Shown piece by piece: positions 28,548 through 38,771 of a DNA stretch of 64,000 nt (position 1 is the first letter of the stretch; every line of letters begins with the position of its first letter). The DNA is from Clostridium sp. AM58-1XD. Its GTDB lineage: Bacteria > Bacillota > Clostridia > Lachnospirales > Lachnospiraceae. The stretch lies in the NCBI RefSeq assembly GCF_003464085.1, contig NZ_QSDR01000015.1, positions 1 to 64,000 of the forward strand, read 5' to 3'. A program made the position numbers and the translations under genes. The notes beneath the pieces were generated by a model. The model was not told where the DNA came from. It made no database searches and saw only the letters and a program-made list of their open reading frames with translations.

Positions 28548-28765
28548 GCATAACCGGTCTTATAAGCCAGCTTAACGCTTACTTCTGCCCCAATTTTTAC
28601 GCCCTTTTTTGCTTTGTAACAGTCCGGACGCCCTTTCTTCTTGACCGGTAAAGCCGGTCAAGAAGCATCGGATGTTCATCCGATGTAAAAATTGGGGCAT
28701 AACCGGTCTTATAGCCAGCTTAACGCCCGCTTCTGCCCCAATTTTTACGCCGTCCGGACTGTTAC
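28548..28765. repeat. Compact cluster of direct and inverted repeats
   Basis: Two nearly identical 55-56 base copies lie at 28548-28603 and 28697-28751. A 15-base perfect inverted repeat (GTAACAGTCCGGACG at 28616-28630 and its complement at 28751-28765) flanks the second copy. Between them are two hairpins (28637-28665 with 12-base arms and 28666-28685). CCCCAATTTTTAC also recurs in both orientations. A 69-codon open frame crosses it but has no ribosome binding site. No gene is supported between 28423 and 28863. Confidence 0.85.
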
Positions 28766-28863
28766 TTTGTATTTTTGACAAAACTCTTTTTCTGGTGGTA
28801 TACTATTGCCTGTATCACTGTGTTTATCAATTCAGCTACACCACTAAGAAATGAGGAATAATT

Positions 28864-29943
28864 ATGAAAAAATTCAGTATGATTACTATTGCCGCCGCTC
28901 TGCTTATTTCACTGGCAGGCTGCGGCTCTTCACCGAAAAACTCCTCTTCGGATTCTACCGCCGCAGTTTCATCGTCCGAAGCTGTACCGGCAGAAGGCCC
29001 CGAAGAAAACGCAGAGTCTGACGCTGATCCGTCCGCTGCTGCAAAAGATGTGACGATCCGGGTCGGAGCTTTAAAGGGACCTACTTCCATGGGACTTGTA
29101 TATATGATGGATCAGTCCAAGGCAATAGAAGGAGAGAGCCCCTACGAATTCTCCATGGTTACAGCTGCTGATGAACTGGTTGGCAAGATGGTGAAGGGCG
29201 ACCTGGATATCGCTCTGCTCCCGGCCAATGTTTCCAGTGTGATCTATAATAAGACGAAAAATGTCTCTGTAATCGATATCAATACTCTGGGCGTCCTTTA
29301 CATGGTATCCGCCGATGATTCCGTCAGCTCCATCGCTGATTTAAAGGGAAAAACGGTATATCTGACCGGTATGGGAACGACGCCTGACTATGTGCTCCGC
29401 TATCTGCTGGGGGAAAGCGGTTTATCTGAAAGCGACGTAACTTTGGAATATAAATCAGAGCCCGCAGAAGTTGCCGCTATTTTGAAGGACAATCCGCAGG
29501 CCATAGGCCTTCTTCCACAGCCTTTTGTAACGGCTGCATGCGCTCAGAACGAATCCCTGAACATTATCATCGATATGACAGAAGCATGGGACAGCGTACA
29601 GGAAGCTTCCGCCGGCGGTTCTCTTGTGACAGGCGTAACAATCGTAAATAATGATTTTCTTTCCTCCCATCCGGAAGCAGTCGAACAGTTTATCGCCGAA
29701 CACGAAGAATCCGCTCTCTATACATCGGATCATCCCGATGAATCGGCTGAACTCATAGCGGCTGCCGGCATTATTGAAAAAGCTCCGATTGCAAAAAAAG
29801 CGCTTCCATACTGCAACATCACATGCATCACCGGCGAGGCGATGAAGCGTGCATTAAGTGGTTACCTGAATGTTCTCTATCAGGCAGATCCCGCTTCTGT
29901 AGGCGGCTCTCTCCCGGATGACAGCTTTTACTATATTCCCTGA
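28864..29943 (+). CDS. NitT/TauT-type ABC transporter, substrate-binding lipoprotein
   Basis: A 359-residue exported lipoprotein. It has a signal peptide with lipobox LAGC at Cys20, a Ser/Ala/Glu-rich linker (about 22-60), then a type 2 periplasmic-binding fold of the NMT1/SsuA kind (VTIRVGALKGPTSMGLVYMM, LPANVSSVIYNKTK, VSSIADLKGKTVYLTG, LLPQPFVTAA). It is followed by a permease and an ATPase on the same strand, making a full importer. The family moves sulfonates, nitrate, thiamine precursors or similar small molecules; the ligand is not evident. Confidence 0.87.
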   Translation: MKKFSMITIAAALLISLAGCGSSPKNSSSDSTAAVSSSEAVPAEGPEENAESDADPSAAAKDVTIRVGALKGPTSMGLVYMMDQSKAIEGESPYEFSMVTAADELVGKMVKGDLDIALLPANVSSVIYNKTKNVSVIDINTLGVLYMVSADDSVSSIADLKGKTVYLTGMGTTPDYVLRYLLGESGLSESDVTLEYKSEPAEVAAILKDNPQAIGLLPQPFVTAACAQNESLNIIIDMTEAWDSVQEASAGGSLVTGVTIVNNDFLSSHPEAVEQFIAEHEESALYTSDHPDESAELIAAAGIIEKAPIAKKALPYCNITCITGEAMKRALSGYLNVLYQADPASVGGSLPDDSFYYIP

Positions 29944-30017
29944 TTAAACATCGGTTGAACTCGCAGGAAGCGCGGCGTCCTGTGTAAAGAACGCAAAAAG
30001 AAAGGTTGAATTGTCCT

Positions 30018-30802
30018 ATGAAACGTCCCGGTTCCTGTCTGCCCCGCTGCGGCATTATTCTGTTCTGGCTGGCCATATGGCAGCTTGCAGCTGCTGCCGT
30101 TGGCAATCAGATTCTGTTTGTTGGCCCCGTTCAGGTACTGGCTGCCTCATCCATCTGCTTCCCTCTCCCGATTTCTGGAAGACGGTCATCTGCTCCTTCG
30201 CCAAAATCAGCCTTGGATTCCTCCTTGCCTTTTTGTCAGGAATTATACTTGGAACAGCTGCCTGGCGCTTTTCTCTGATCAGGGATTTTCTATCTCCTGT
30301 AATCTCCCTGACAAAGTCTGTGCCCGTCGCTTCCTTTGTAATCCTGGCTCTCATCTGGATCGGTTCAAAGAATCTTTCAGTAATCATTTCCTTTACGGTC
30401 GTACTCCCCATGATTTACTCCGGTACGGTCTCAGGACTTTCCAGTACGGATCTGCGCCTTATGGAAATGGCTGCAGTTTTCCGTATGCCTTTGCTCAAAC
30501 AGATCCGGTACCTTTACATTCCAGCTCTGATTCCATATCTCGTCAGCAGCTGCAGGACCGCCCTGGGCATAAGCTGGAAATCCGGTATCGCCGCAGAGGT
30601 GATTGGTACTCCCGCATTTTCGATCGGGCGTCAGCTCTACAATGCTAAAATCAGTCTGGAAACGGAGCGTCTTTTTGCGTGGACGATCGTCATTATATTA
30701 GCCAGTACAATATTTGAACATATCTTTCTCTGGCTCCTTCGTTCTGTCCCCTGCGGCGCAAAGACAGGGAAGGGAGGTTCCTCATGGATACGGTTACCGT
30801 AA
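30018..30802 (+). pseudogene. NitT/TauT-type ABC permease, one frameshift
   Basis: A roughly 261-residue inner-membrane permease. The N-terminal frame (MKRPGSCLPRCGIILFWL) shifts after VGPVQVLAA at CC 30145-30146; one added C continues into FWKTVICSFAKISLGFLLAFLSG. The EAA-type loop (MEMAAVFRMPLLKQIRYLYIPALIPYL) and about six membrane segments are present. It overlaps the ATPase start by 19 bases, which indicates translational coupling. The break is of the same single-base homopolymer kind as its neighbours. Confidence 0.78.
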
Positions 30803-31362
30803 AAACTGTTTCAAAGCTTTTTGGAAATACCCAAGTGCTGAATCGCGTATCCGCTTCCTTTCATATGCCGGAACGCTGCTGTCTGATGGGTCCCTCCGGT
30901 TCCGGTAAGACCACATTGTTCCGTATCCTGCTCGGGCTGGAACAGCCGTCATCCGGAGCTGTTGAAGGCATGGAAGGGCTGCGCCTTTCCGCCGTATTTC
31001 AGGAGGACCGTCTGTGTGAATCATTTTCGGCCGTCCAGAATCTCCTCATGGTTCTGGGTCGGAATACTTCTGCCGAAACAGCTGTAAAGGAGCTTTCCTT
31101 GCTGCTTCCGCAAGACTGCCTCGACCGTCCCGTCTCCACATTAAGCGGAGGCATGAAACGGCGCGTAGCCATATGCCGCAGCCTGATTGTTCCATCCGAT
31201 TTCGTTATCATGGATGAACCGCTCACCGGGCTGGATGAAAAAACGAAGGAAATCACCGCCCAATATATAAAAACACGAACGGAAAATCGGATACTGCTCT
31301 TTTCTACCCATCAGGAAGAGGATATCAGCCTTCTAAAGGCTCGCCTGATCACACTCAGCTGA
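30784..31362 (+). CDS. NitT/TauT-type ABC transporter ATPase
   Basis: A 192-residue ATPase, short for the family but with all motifs: Walker A GPSGSGKTT near residue 40, Q-loop in AVFQEDRL, signature LSGGMKRR near 120, Walker B VIMDEPLTGLD and the switch His in STHQEED. GGGAGG precedes the ATG inside the end of the permease gene. It should power the importer formed with the two preceding genes. Confidence 0.88.
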   Translation: MDTVTVKTVSKLFGNTQVLNRVSASFHMPERCCLMGPSGSGKTTLFRILLGLEQPSSGAVEGMEGLRLSAVFQEDRLCESFSAVQNLLMVLGRNTSAETAVKELSLLLPQDCLDRPVSTLSGGMKRRVAICRSLIVPSDFVIMDEPLTGLDEKTKEITAQYIKTRTENRILLFSTHQEEDISLLKARLITLS

Positions 31363-31385
31363 CTACAGGCGGGTGACAAAACGGG

Positions 31386-31440
31386 GAAAGCCCTTCTGCA
31401 AACGCCGGACCAGTTTGCAGAGGGGCTTTCTCCTTTCTTA
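31386..31440 (+). terminator. Terminator of the NitT/TauT-type operon
   Basis: AAAGCCC-TCTGCAAAC pairs with GTTTGCAGA-GGGCTTT and is followed by a C/T-rich tail, about 24 bases after the ATPase stop. Confidence 0.8.
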
Positions 31441-31506
31441 CATCTTTTTCTTCCTTCCGGAGACACTTTAGATGAACACAATGAAATAACGGATTGGAGG
31501 TATTGC

Positions 31507-32106
31507 ATGAAATCGAATATCTACGGATATGTACGCGTATCCTCGAAGGACCAGAATGAAGCACGTCAGCTCATAGCTATGCACGATTTTCCGGATCCAA
31601 TCTGCCGGATTTTCACGGATAAAATGAGCGGAAAAGATTTTAACCGTCCCGGCTACAAGAAACTTCTGAAAGTTATCCGCCCGGGAGATGTCATCGTCAT
31701 CAAAAGTATCGACAGGCTCGGCAGAAACTATGATGAAATTCTGGAGCAGTGGAGACTGATCACCAGAGATAAAAAAGCCCACATGGTTGTACTGGACATG
31801 CCTCTTCTCGATACCAGGAACTCCAGCCACAATCTCACCGGTACTTTTATCGCAGACCTGGTTCTGCAGATTCTTTCTTATGTTGCTCAGACGGAAAGGG
31901 AAAATATCAAGAAAAGGCAGGCAGAAGGCATTGCCGCTGCAAAGCAGAGGGGCGTCCGGTTCGGCAGGCAAAAAAAGACGCTTCCTGACGAATTTCCGGA
32001 TATCCTGGAGCTTTGGAAAGACGGAAAATTGTCTGCCAGAGAAGCCGCCAGGCGCCTGTCCGTCTCACATCCCACCTTCCTGAAATGGGCTGGAGTATAC
32101 CGATAG
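31507..32106 (+). CDS. Serine recombinase (resolvase/invertase type)
   Basis: A 199-residue small serine recombinase. It has the catalytic Ser in YGYVRVSSKDQNEARQ (Ser12), conserved IDRLGRNYDEIL near residue 65 and RENIKKRQAEGIAAAKQRGVRFGR in the long helix. A C-terminal helix-turn-helix (DGKLSAREAARRLSVSHPTF) completes it. GGAGG precedes the ATG. It stands alone without transposase or phage genes. It could be a relic of a transposon or control inversion of a nearby segment. A 13-base direct repeat (CTTTATTTACCGG) lies downstream at 32170 and 32275. Confidence 0.9.
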   Translation: MKSNIYGYVRVSSKDQNEARQLIAMHDFPDPICRIFTDKMSGKDFNRPGYKKLLKVIRPGDVIVIKSIDRLGRNYDEILEQWRLITRDKKAHMVVLDMPLLDTRNSSHNLTGTFIADLVLQILSYVAQTERENIKKRQAEGIAAAKQRGVRFGRQKKTLPDEFPDILELWKDGKLSAREAARRLSVSHPTFLKWAGVYR

Positions 32107-32299
32107 CAAAACAAATAAAAGGCCGTTTCCATCCGGACCAGCCATGAAAATTGCGGTATAAATGGTAGACTTTATTTACCGGATATGTTAAACTGAAATA
32201 TATTCCTTTATGTAATAAAAACGTACGTTTATTCGGATAAAATGCCGAAATGGACGGTTGGTTACCAAAGTCTGCTTTATTTACCGGGGAGGGAACATC

Positions 32300-32533
32300 A
32301 TGAGTCAATTGCCGCTAATCGATTATCTTTACCAGGAGGTCAATTGCTGCTATCTTTCTGACCTGCACGATCCGGCATACAGAAAGATGGTTCTCACCAT
32401 TCTTAAGGAAATACCAGAAACGCGCTACTCGATGAAAGAATGGAACGAAATGCTCTCTTATATCATGGAATCTGCACCCAAAATTACATGCCGTTCAAAA
32501 GAAGAGATCATCGGCCTTCTGAGTAAGCACTAA
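32300..32533 (+). CDS. Small protein of unknown function (77 aa)
   Basis: The ATG at 32300 has GGAGGGAAC upstream. The product, starting MSQLPLIDYLYQEV, is acidic and mainly helical by inspection, with three Cys (CCY, TCR) and no signal peptide. I do not recognise it. Its 3' end overlaps the convergent TIM-barrel gene by 26 bases. The well-placed ribosome binding site is the main reason to believe it. Confidence 0.6.
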   Translation: MSQLPLIDYLYQEVNCCYLSDLHDPAYRKMVLTILKEIPETRYSMKEWNEMLSYIMESAPKITCRSKEEIIGLLSKH

Positions 32534-33305
32534 GCAGCCGGATGTCTTCCAGAATGCCCACCTTATCGCCCTGCACTTCCAGTCCGTATTCTACCACCAG
32601 GTCTGCCTGCGGTGTCATCCTCTCATATGCGTTTATGAAAGATTTAAAATTCAGCGTTCCGTCATGTATACGCCTGTGGCCGTCATGAAATCCGTCATTA
32701 TTATGGAGATGGTACGCCACAATCCTGTCCTTTAGCTGTTCCATTACATTGTATAAATTCCATCCGTTGGCGTTGGCATGGCCGATATCAATGAGTACAG
32801 GATAATTCTCTTTTCTGCATAATTCAATAAATTCATGTTCGTTATAAAGCATGTTCCCATATGCCCTTATTCCCGCGTTTTCTACAAGCAGCTGGATTTT
32901 ATGGGGCGCATACATTTCCCGCAGCCTCCTGTAATTCATGCAGGATACTTCTTTCATGACATCCGCTTTCCCCTCGTCAATTTTGCAGTTATTATGATGA
33001 AACACCACATACCTGCCGTTCAGCCGGTCGGCGTATTTCATTGTCAATTCCATCATTTCCATTGTTCTGTCATATAGCTCCGTGCCGTCTACCGCCGAAT
33101 GCTCCGCCTGATAATATGGACCGTGAAAGCTGACAGGCACTTTGGAAAATGCGACAAGACATTCCTCTAAAAGTTCTTCGTACCCTTTCTCATGAAACAT
33201 CGGAAATATTTCCACTCCGATTTTCCCTTGAAACAATTCCAGATATTCCGTTACATTTTTAAGCTCACCTGCTCTATACATATTGGTACTGATTAGTAAA
33301 GCCAC
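32508..33305 (-). CDS. Sugar phosphate isomerase/epimerase-like TIM barrel
   Basis: A 265-residue AP-endonuclease-2/xylose-isomerase-like TIM barrel. Likely metal ligands are Glu in LLVENAGI (near 147), Asp/His in LIDIGHANANGW (near 180), His in VAYHLHNNDG (near 208) and a late Glu in VVEYG. The GTG start at 33305 overlaps the end of the preceding ABC ATPase gene by 32 bases, so it is coupled to the sugar importer and probably processes the imported compound. The exact sugar is unknown. Confidence 0.78.
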   Translation of the reverse strand: MALLISTNMYRAGELKNVTEYLELFQGKIGVEIFPMFHEKGYEELLEECLVAFSKVPVSFHGPYYQAEHSAVDGTELYDRTMEMMELTMKYADRLNGRYVVFHHNNCKIDEGKADVMKEVSCMNYRRLREMYAPHKIQLLVENAGIRAYGNMLYNEHEFIELCRKENYPVLIDIGHANANGWNLYNVMEQLKDRIVAYHLHNNDGFHDGHRRIHDGTLNFKSFINAYERMTPQADLVVEYGLEVQGDKVGILEDIRLLSAYSEGR

Positions 33306-34484
33306 CTGTCACACCGCCTTTCTCCGCTTCTTTCCCGTCAAAGCCTGCCTGAGTTTTCTGATCTGATCCGAACACAACCGGTATTTTCTTCAAAACCGGA
33401 ATTTCTTCCGGGTATCCCAAAGAATCCTGACTGTTCCTGTCAAACAGGTGAAGCTTTGCAATATCAGCCGTGATCCATACCTTCGTTCCCGGCTCCGGAA
33501 TCTCCCCTTCTCTGACCGCAATCATCTCCCTGCCTTCACACTCCAGATAAATTCCATATCGGCTGCCGTAATCCTCCACATATTTAACAGTTGCCGCAAA
33601 TGTATTCTCTTCAAAATCCAGCTTTAATACCAAATGCTCCGGACGTATGCCAAGATACAGACTGCCGTCTGATTGTTTTTCCGCAACCCGGCACCACATT
33701 TCGGGCAGCCTGATCTGCTGGCCGCCCACCGTAAGGCGGCCGGCGGCGTATGAGCTTTCAATGATATTCATGGACGGAGAACCGATAAATTTGGCTGTAA
33801 ATACGTTAGCCGGCCTGTTGTATACGTTTTCCGGGGTATCCAGCATCTGAAGCCTGCCTTCATGCATCAATGCAATTCTCTGCCCCACCGTCATAGCTTC
33901 GATCTGGTCATGGGTGACGTAAATCAGTGTCGGACTGCTGATTTCATGGATTTTTACAAGTTCCTTTCTGGCTCTGAGGCGAAGCTGTGCATCCAGGTTG
34001 GACAGCGGTTCATCCAGCAGAAAATAATCCGCCTGTTTTACCACAGCTCTGGCAAGAGCCACTCTCTGGCGCTGTCCTCCGGACAGGTCTCTTGGCCTGC
34101 GCTCTTCAAGCCCTTTTAAGTCCAGCATATTCAGGACCTCATTCAGGCGGCTCTCGATCTCCGCCGGATTTACTTTATGAGCCTTCAGCCCGTAAATAAT
34201 ATTATTTTTCACTGTCATATGGGGAAACAGCGCATAGTTCTGAAAGACCATCGCCACATTCCTGTCTCCGCAGGGTACGTTGTTTACAAGGCGGCCTCCC
34301 ATATGGAGATTCCCTCCTGACAGCTTTTCCAGCCCGGCAATCATCCTGAGCGTCGTAGATTCCCACATCCGGACGGCCCGAGCAGAATCAGTCTCTCCCC
34401 TTCCTTTACCTCCAGGTTCAGATCCCTTACGATCACATTCTTTCCATAAGCTTTGACCACATGGTCAAAAACAATATTTTTCAT
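33274..34484 (-). pseudogene. Sugar ABC transporter ATPase (UgpC/MsmK-like), one frameshift
   Basis: The ATG at 34484 (MKNIVFDHVVKAYGKN, GGAAGGAG upstream) runs into LLGPSGCG and breaks at AA 34360-34361, inside the Walker A loop. One added A gives GKSTTLRMIAGLEKLSGG and an unbroken ATPase of about 403 residues. The Q-loop (VFQNYALFPHM), signature LSGGQRQRVALARA, Walker B YFLLDEPLSNLD, switch His in VTHDQIEAM and the C-terminal TOBE/MalK regulatory domain are all present. It closes a UgpBAE-type operon. A real break in the P-loop would kill the transporter, so an error is likely. Confidence 0.82.
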
Positions 34485-34513
34485 AAGCTTCTCCTTCCAC
34501 TTGCTTTGTTTCC

Positions 34514-35338
34514 CTAGCCTTTGATTCCGGACATGGCAAAGGTATTGATGATATAGCGCTGGAACATGATATACAGGGCCAGAGGTATCATCATAGTCAG
34601 AACGGAAACGGCCATTGCTATGGTAAATTCCGTACCGCCTTCTGAGCTGATATACATCTGAAGCGCAAGGGACAACGTGTAATTTTCCTTTGACTTCAGA
34701 ATAAGAACAGGCCATACATATTCATTCCAGGAATTGATAAAGAAAATGATACCGGTTGAAATCATGGACGGCCGTATCAGAGGAATTACAATGTCCCTCA
34801 TAATCTTCATATGTCCCACATTCTCCATTCTGGCCGCTTCGATCAGCGCTTTTGGAATCCCTCTCATGGATTGGCGCATAAGAAATATTCCCAGCACATC
34901 TGCCAGCTGGGGAAGCGCCACCCCCCAGATCCTGTCTCCCAGATTCATTTTGGAAATCATCAGGTAATTGGGGATCATGGTCACGGTAAACGGAATAAAC
35001 ATGGTGCTCAGCATAATAAAGTACAGGCCGCCTTTTCCTTTGAAATCGAAATAGACAAAGGAATATGCCGCAAACAGGCTGGTTGCCGTTTTAAACAGTG
35101 TGACCATCGCTGCAATAAGAAATGTGTTGAGTGTTATCCTCATAAACGGCAGCTTTTGAAAAACATGAATATAATTCTGCAGCGTAGGCCGCGCGGGAAT
35201 CAGTTGGAAGACGGTATTGAAGGCGTCCTGCATCGTCTTGAAGGAATTGGACAGAGCGAATATGATCGGAATCAGCATAAGAAATACGAATGTTCCAAGA
35301 AGAACATGCCATCCGATCTGCCTCTCTTTAATTTTCAT
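34514..35338 (-). CDS. Sugar ABC permease (UgpE/MalG-like)
   Basis: A 274-residue carbohydrate permease with about six membrane spans. Its conserved EAA loop reads EAARMENVGHMKIMRDIVIPLIRP, and the C-terminus is FAMSGIKG, typical of MalG-type subunits. The start at 35338 has GGGGGTG. It overlaps the upstream permease by 11 bases. It forms the channel with the protein at 35328. Confidence 0.9.
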   Translation of the reverse strand: MKIKERQIGWHVLLGTFVFLMLIPIIFALSNSFKTMQDAFNTVFQLIPARPTLQNYIHVFQKLPFMRITLNTFLIAAMVTLFKTATSLFAAYSFVYFDFKGKGGLYFIMLSTMFIPFTVTMIPNYLMISKMNLGDRIWGVALPQLADVLGIFLMRQSMRGIPKALIEAARMENVGHMKIMRDIVIPLIRPSMISTGIIFFINSWNEYVWPVLILKSKENYTLSLALQMYISSEGGTEFTIAMAVSVLTMMIPLALYIMFQRYIINTFAMSGIKG

Positions 35339-36218
35339 AGTACACCCCCCTTTCCACAAACCGGAATTCCAGCAGAAGAAGCGCGATAAAAAGGATCATG
35401 GTCAGAACAGAGACAGCGGAGGACGTACCTGTCCTGTAGAGCGTAAATGCCTCGTGATAGGACATATATATCATGTTGGAGCTGGCATAGTTGGGGCCGC
35501 CCTGTGTGATCACCTTGATGGGGGTAAATACATACTGGAGTCCCTGAACGATCGTAATAATGAAAACGTAGATTCCCGTGGCAGAGCTCATTGGAACCAC
35601 CATATCTTTAAATATCTTCCACAGCGGAACCCGGTCCAGCTTTGCCGCTTCAATCACCTCCGAAGATACTCCGGAGACCCCTGCCAGGATCACGATGAAA
35701 TTATAGCCAAACACTTTCCATGACGTAACGATGCTGAGAACGGCGATCACCCAGCCATCCGTTTTGGACCAGAATGGCATGGCGATTCCAAACGATTTCA
35801 GTATGAGCGCTGCAGGTCCTGATATGGGATTCAGAATCCAGATATACAGAATGGAACCAACCACCAGAGAAATAACGCTGGGCAGGAAAAATGCCGCTTT
35901 ATAAAAATTTTTCCCTCTGCGGATAACTGCCGACAGGATAAAGGAAAGGATATATGGCAGCACAAAATTAATTAATAGAAGTATCCCTATGTAGCACGCC
36001 GTATTCCCGGCAATCTTCCATGTATTCGGATCGTGGAGCACAGCCGTATAGTTAGCAAGTCCTACAAATTTTTTCACCGGTTTTACCATGTTCCATTCAA
36101 AAAAGCTTAAATAAATGGTGTAGAACAGAGGATAGAACATAAATACTGCAAACACGATCAGGGACGGTGCTAAAAATACGTACCCCAGAATCGTCTGCTT
36201 TTTCTCTTCCTGACTCAA
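35328..36218 (-). CDS. Sugar ABC permease (UgpA/MalF-like)
   Basis: A 296-residue permease beginning MSQEEKKQTILGYVFLAPSLIVF, the common N-terminus of UgpA-type subunits. It carries the EAA loop EAAKLDRVPLWKIFKDMVVPMS and about six membrane spans. The likely start is a TTG at 36218, preceded by GGAGGTAAG. It lies 117 bases after the binding-protein gene and is followed by the partner permease. Confidence 0.9.
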   Translation of the reverse strand: MSQEEKKQTILGYVFLAPSLIVFAVFMFYPLFYTIYLSFFEWNMVKPVKKFVGLANYTAVLHDPNTWKIAGNTACYIGILLLINFVLPYILSFILSAVIRRGKNFYKAAFFLPSVISLVVGSILYIWILNPISGPAALILKSFGIAMPFWSKTDGWVIAVLSIVTSWKVFGYNFIVILAGVSGVSSEVIEAAKLDRVPLWKIFKDMVVPMSSATGIYVFIITIVQGLQYVFTPIKVITQGGPNYASSNMIYMSYHEAFTLYRTGTSSAVSVLTMILFIALLLLEFRFVERGVYYEN

Positions 36219-36335
36219 ATTATCTTACCTCCATTGCATTAAACAAAAATATTTCTACAGTCAAAAGATACCACACTCCGTTCCAGGGCACCGGCCATGT
36301 ACAAAATGTGGTATCCGTATTCGGCGCTTGTCTGC

Positions 36336-37731
36336 CTATTGTACAGACAGGAGCTGATTAATTGTCTCCTGCGCCTTTGTCATGCCTTCTTCTGCCGTCA
36401 CCTGGCCTCCCAGAATCTGATCTCTCATATCCAGAAGCATCTGCTCTGCCTGAAGGCCTGCATCACCCGGAAATGCTGTCCACGGTACGACCCCGTCCAT
36501 CTGCTCAATCGCAGCGTTCATCATATCGTTTTCAGCCAGAAACTCTTTCAATCCGTTCTCGGCGTCCGCCACATCTTTTCTCGGAGGGACATAACCGGTT
36601 CCTTCCGTCCAGGCTGCCATGGATTCTACGCTGTACAGGTATTTTTCAAATTCCCAGGCTGCCTTGACTGATCGTCTCCCTGGGCTGTAATCGCCAGAAA
36701 ACAGCCGCCTGCCGGAACTTTCCGCTCTTTATCTCCCCACACAGGAGATTTAATTGCAGCCACGTCAAATCGCGCCCCCTTCTGAACGGATGCCCTTCTG
36801 GCAATTGTCGTATAGAGCATTGCACAGTTGCCGTCAATGAAACTCTGGCAGCCTTCTTCCCAGGAAATGTGAAGTGCCGTCTGATCCTTTATCATATCTG
36901 CATAGAGCTGCATCGCTCAATTCCTTCCGGAACTGCAAAAGATGCCTGTTTTTTTCCATCCGCTCCAGTTGTCAGCATCTGAGCTCCGCTGCTCTCAATC
37001 AATCCCTGCTGCGCCCAGAAATCAGCCGGTTCCTGCATGTAAAAACCATATTTACCCGTTTTTTCCTTAATCGTCTTTGCAAATTCACTTACTTCCTGCC
37101 AGTTCTCCGGCCCGTCTTCCGAAAGCCCGGCCTCCCTCAGCAGATCTCTGTTGATATATAACACAGGGCTGCTTAAAGAATAAGGAATTCCAACCTGTTC
37201 CCCGCTGCTGTTAACCGCCAGTTCCAGAACGTTGGGAAGAAATTTATCCTGGAGAAATGCAGTATCTTCCTGATCGAACTTATCGATTGCTTCCTGAGGC
37301 GGCACGTAGGAAAAATTATTGGAAAAGTAATCCAGAAATGCCCACCCGATCTGCACGAGGGCCGGCGAATTACCCGCTGCCGCTTCAGCCTGCAGATTCT
37401 GCATAAGACCTTTGTACATATCCGGATTATACTTTGCTACTACCTCAATATGATCGTTCGTCTCATTAAATTTCTTTACCAGTTCATCAACTACAAGCCC
37501 TCCCTGGGTCTCTGCATTGCAGTGCCAGTATTCAATCACTGTTTTTTCTCCGGATGCCTGACTGCCCTTTTCTGCACCGCTACCTGTCTGCTGCGGGGTT
37601 TCAGAAGCAGCTGCCTGCTGGCTGGTTCCTGCTTCCGGTGATTCTGCAGTCGCCGGTGCGCTGCATCCCGCTAAAATGCTCATAAGTCCTGCTGCCGCCA
37701 GTGCCATAAGGCGCATGCTTTTTTTTCTCAT
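36336..37731 (-). pseudogene. Sugar-binding lipoprotein (UgpB-like), two frameshifts
   Basis: AGGAGG and an ATG at 37731 start an exported lipoprotein (lipobox LAGC at Cys23) with a Ser/Ala/Gln linker. The extracellular solute-binding domain follows (VIEYWHCNAETQGGLVVDELVKKFNE). The frame breaks near 36916 (GG to G) and near 36664 (AAA to AA). Restoring one base at each joins three frames into about 465 residues ending ETINQLLSVQ. It is first in the sugar importer operon, with a divergent AraC gene. A possible promoter is TTACAG-17-TATCAT upstream. Confidence 0.82.
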
Positions 37732-37905
37732 TCTTTAAATCCTCCTAATATATTTTCTTTCAGACGTTTTTCATGATACAATGTCAATGTTAAATCTGTA
37801 AGAACCGTCCTGTTAAATTTTAGTGTAATATCGTCCAAGAAATTTAACTGGGATCATGATAAGATAGACCGGTAACATAAGAATCAGCCAGCAAGGAGGA
37901 CTGCC

Positions 37906-38771
37906 ATGCTTTCAGAACAGGAACAGCGCCATGTTTACTATGACAGGGACCTGAACATAGAAGCCTATAACTTAAGCGGTATCGTTCAGAAGTTCCCAAA
38001 TCATTTTCACGAATATTATGTAATCGGCTTTATCGAAGGCGGAAGACGTCATCTGTGGTGTAAAAATGTGGAATACGATCTGTCAGCCGGGGACCTGATT
38101 TTGTTCAATCCTCATGATAATCACTACTGTGCACCTATAAATGGCGAGCTTCTCGATTACCGTGCCGTCAATATCAATCCGGATATTATGGAGTCCGCGG
38201 TCCAGGAAATTACGGGAAAACCCTTTACTCCCCATTTTACGCAAAACGTCGTCTATCAGAGTGAGATCACCCGGTCAATTGACAGCCTTTACAGCGCGAT
38301 TCTCCAGTGTTCTCCTATGCTTGAAAAAGAAGAACACTTTTATTACCTGCTGGAACAGATTCTTCAGGAATATGTATCCCCCTTTGAAACCGCTGATATT
38401 TCCCAGCCCAACCATCAGATCAGGACTCTGTGCACTTATATGGAAGAACATTTCGAAGAAATATCACCCTGGATGATCTGCTCTCCATGACAAATTTCGG
38501 CAAATCCTATCTCCTGCGCTCCTTTGCAAAACAGGTAGGGGTTTCCCCTTACCGGTATCTCCAGACAATCCGCCTGGACCGTGCAAAAAAGTTTCTGGAA
38601 ACCGGAATCCCGCCGATCGAAGCGGCCAGTATGGCCGGCTTCTCTGACCAAAGCCATTTCACCAATTATTTTAAAGAATTTATCGGTCTGACGCCCAAAC
38701 AGTACCAGAGGATATTTACCGCTCCCAAGGGTACCGGCCAGCCGCAGAACAAGGAGGAACACCATGACTGA
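37906..38771 (+). pseudogene. AraC-family regulator, one frameshift
   Basis: A roughly 288-residue regulator with an N-terminal cupin-like AraC sensor (FPNHFHEYYVIGFIEGGRRHL, AGDLILFNPHDNHYC). Two C-terminal helix-turn-helix motifs follow, the second reading IEAASMAGFSDQSHFTNYFKEFIGLTPKQY. The frame breaks at AAA 38459-38461; one added A gives HFEENITLDDLLSMTNFGKS. AAGGAGG lies before the ATG. It is divergent from the sugar ABC operon, which it probably controls, and its end overlaps the following exporter gene by 8 bases. Confidence 0.82.

Noticed and set aside
28572..28781. 69-codon frame across the repeat cluster
   Set aside because: It is built from the repeated palindromic units and has no ribosome binding site.
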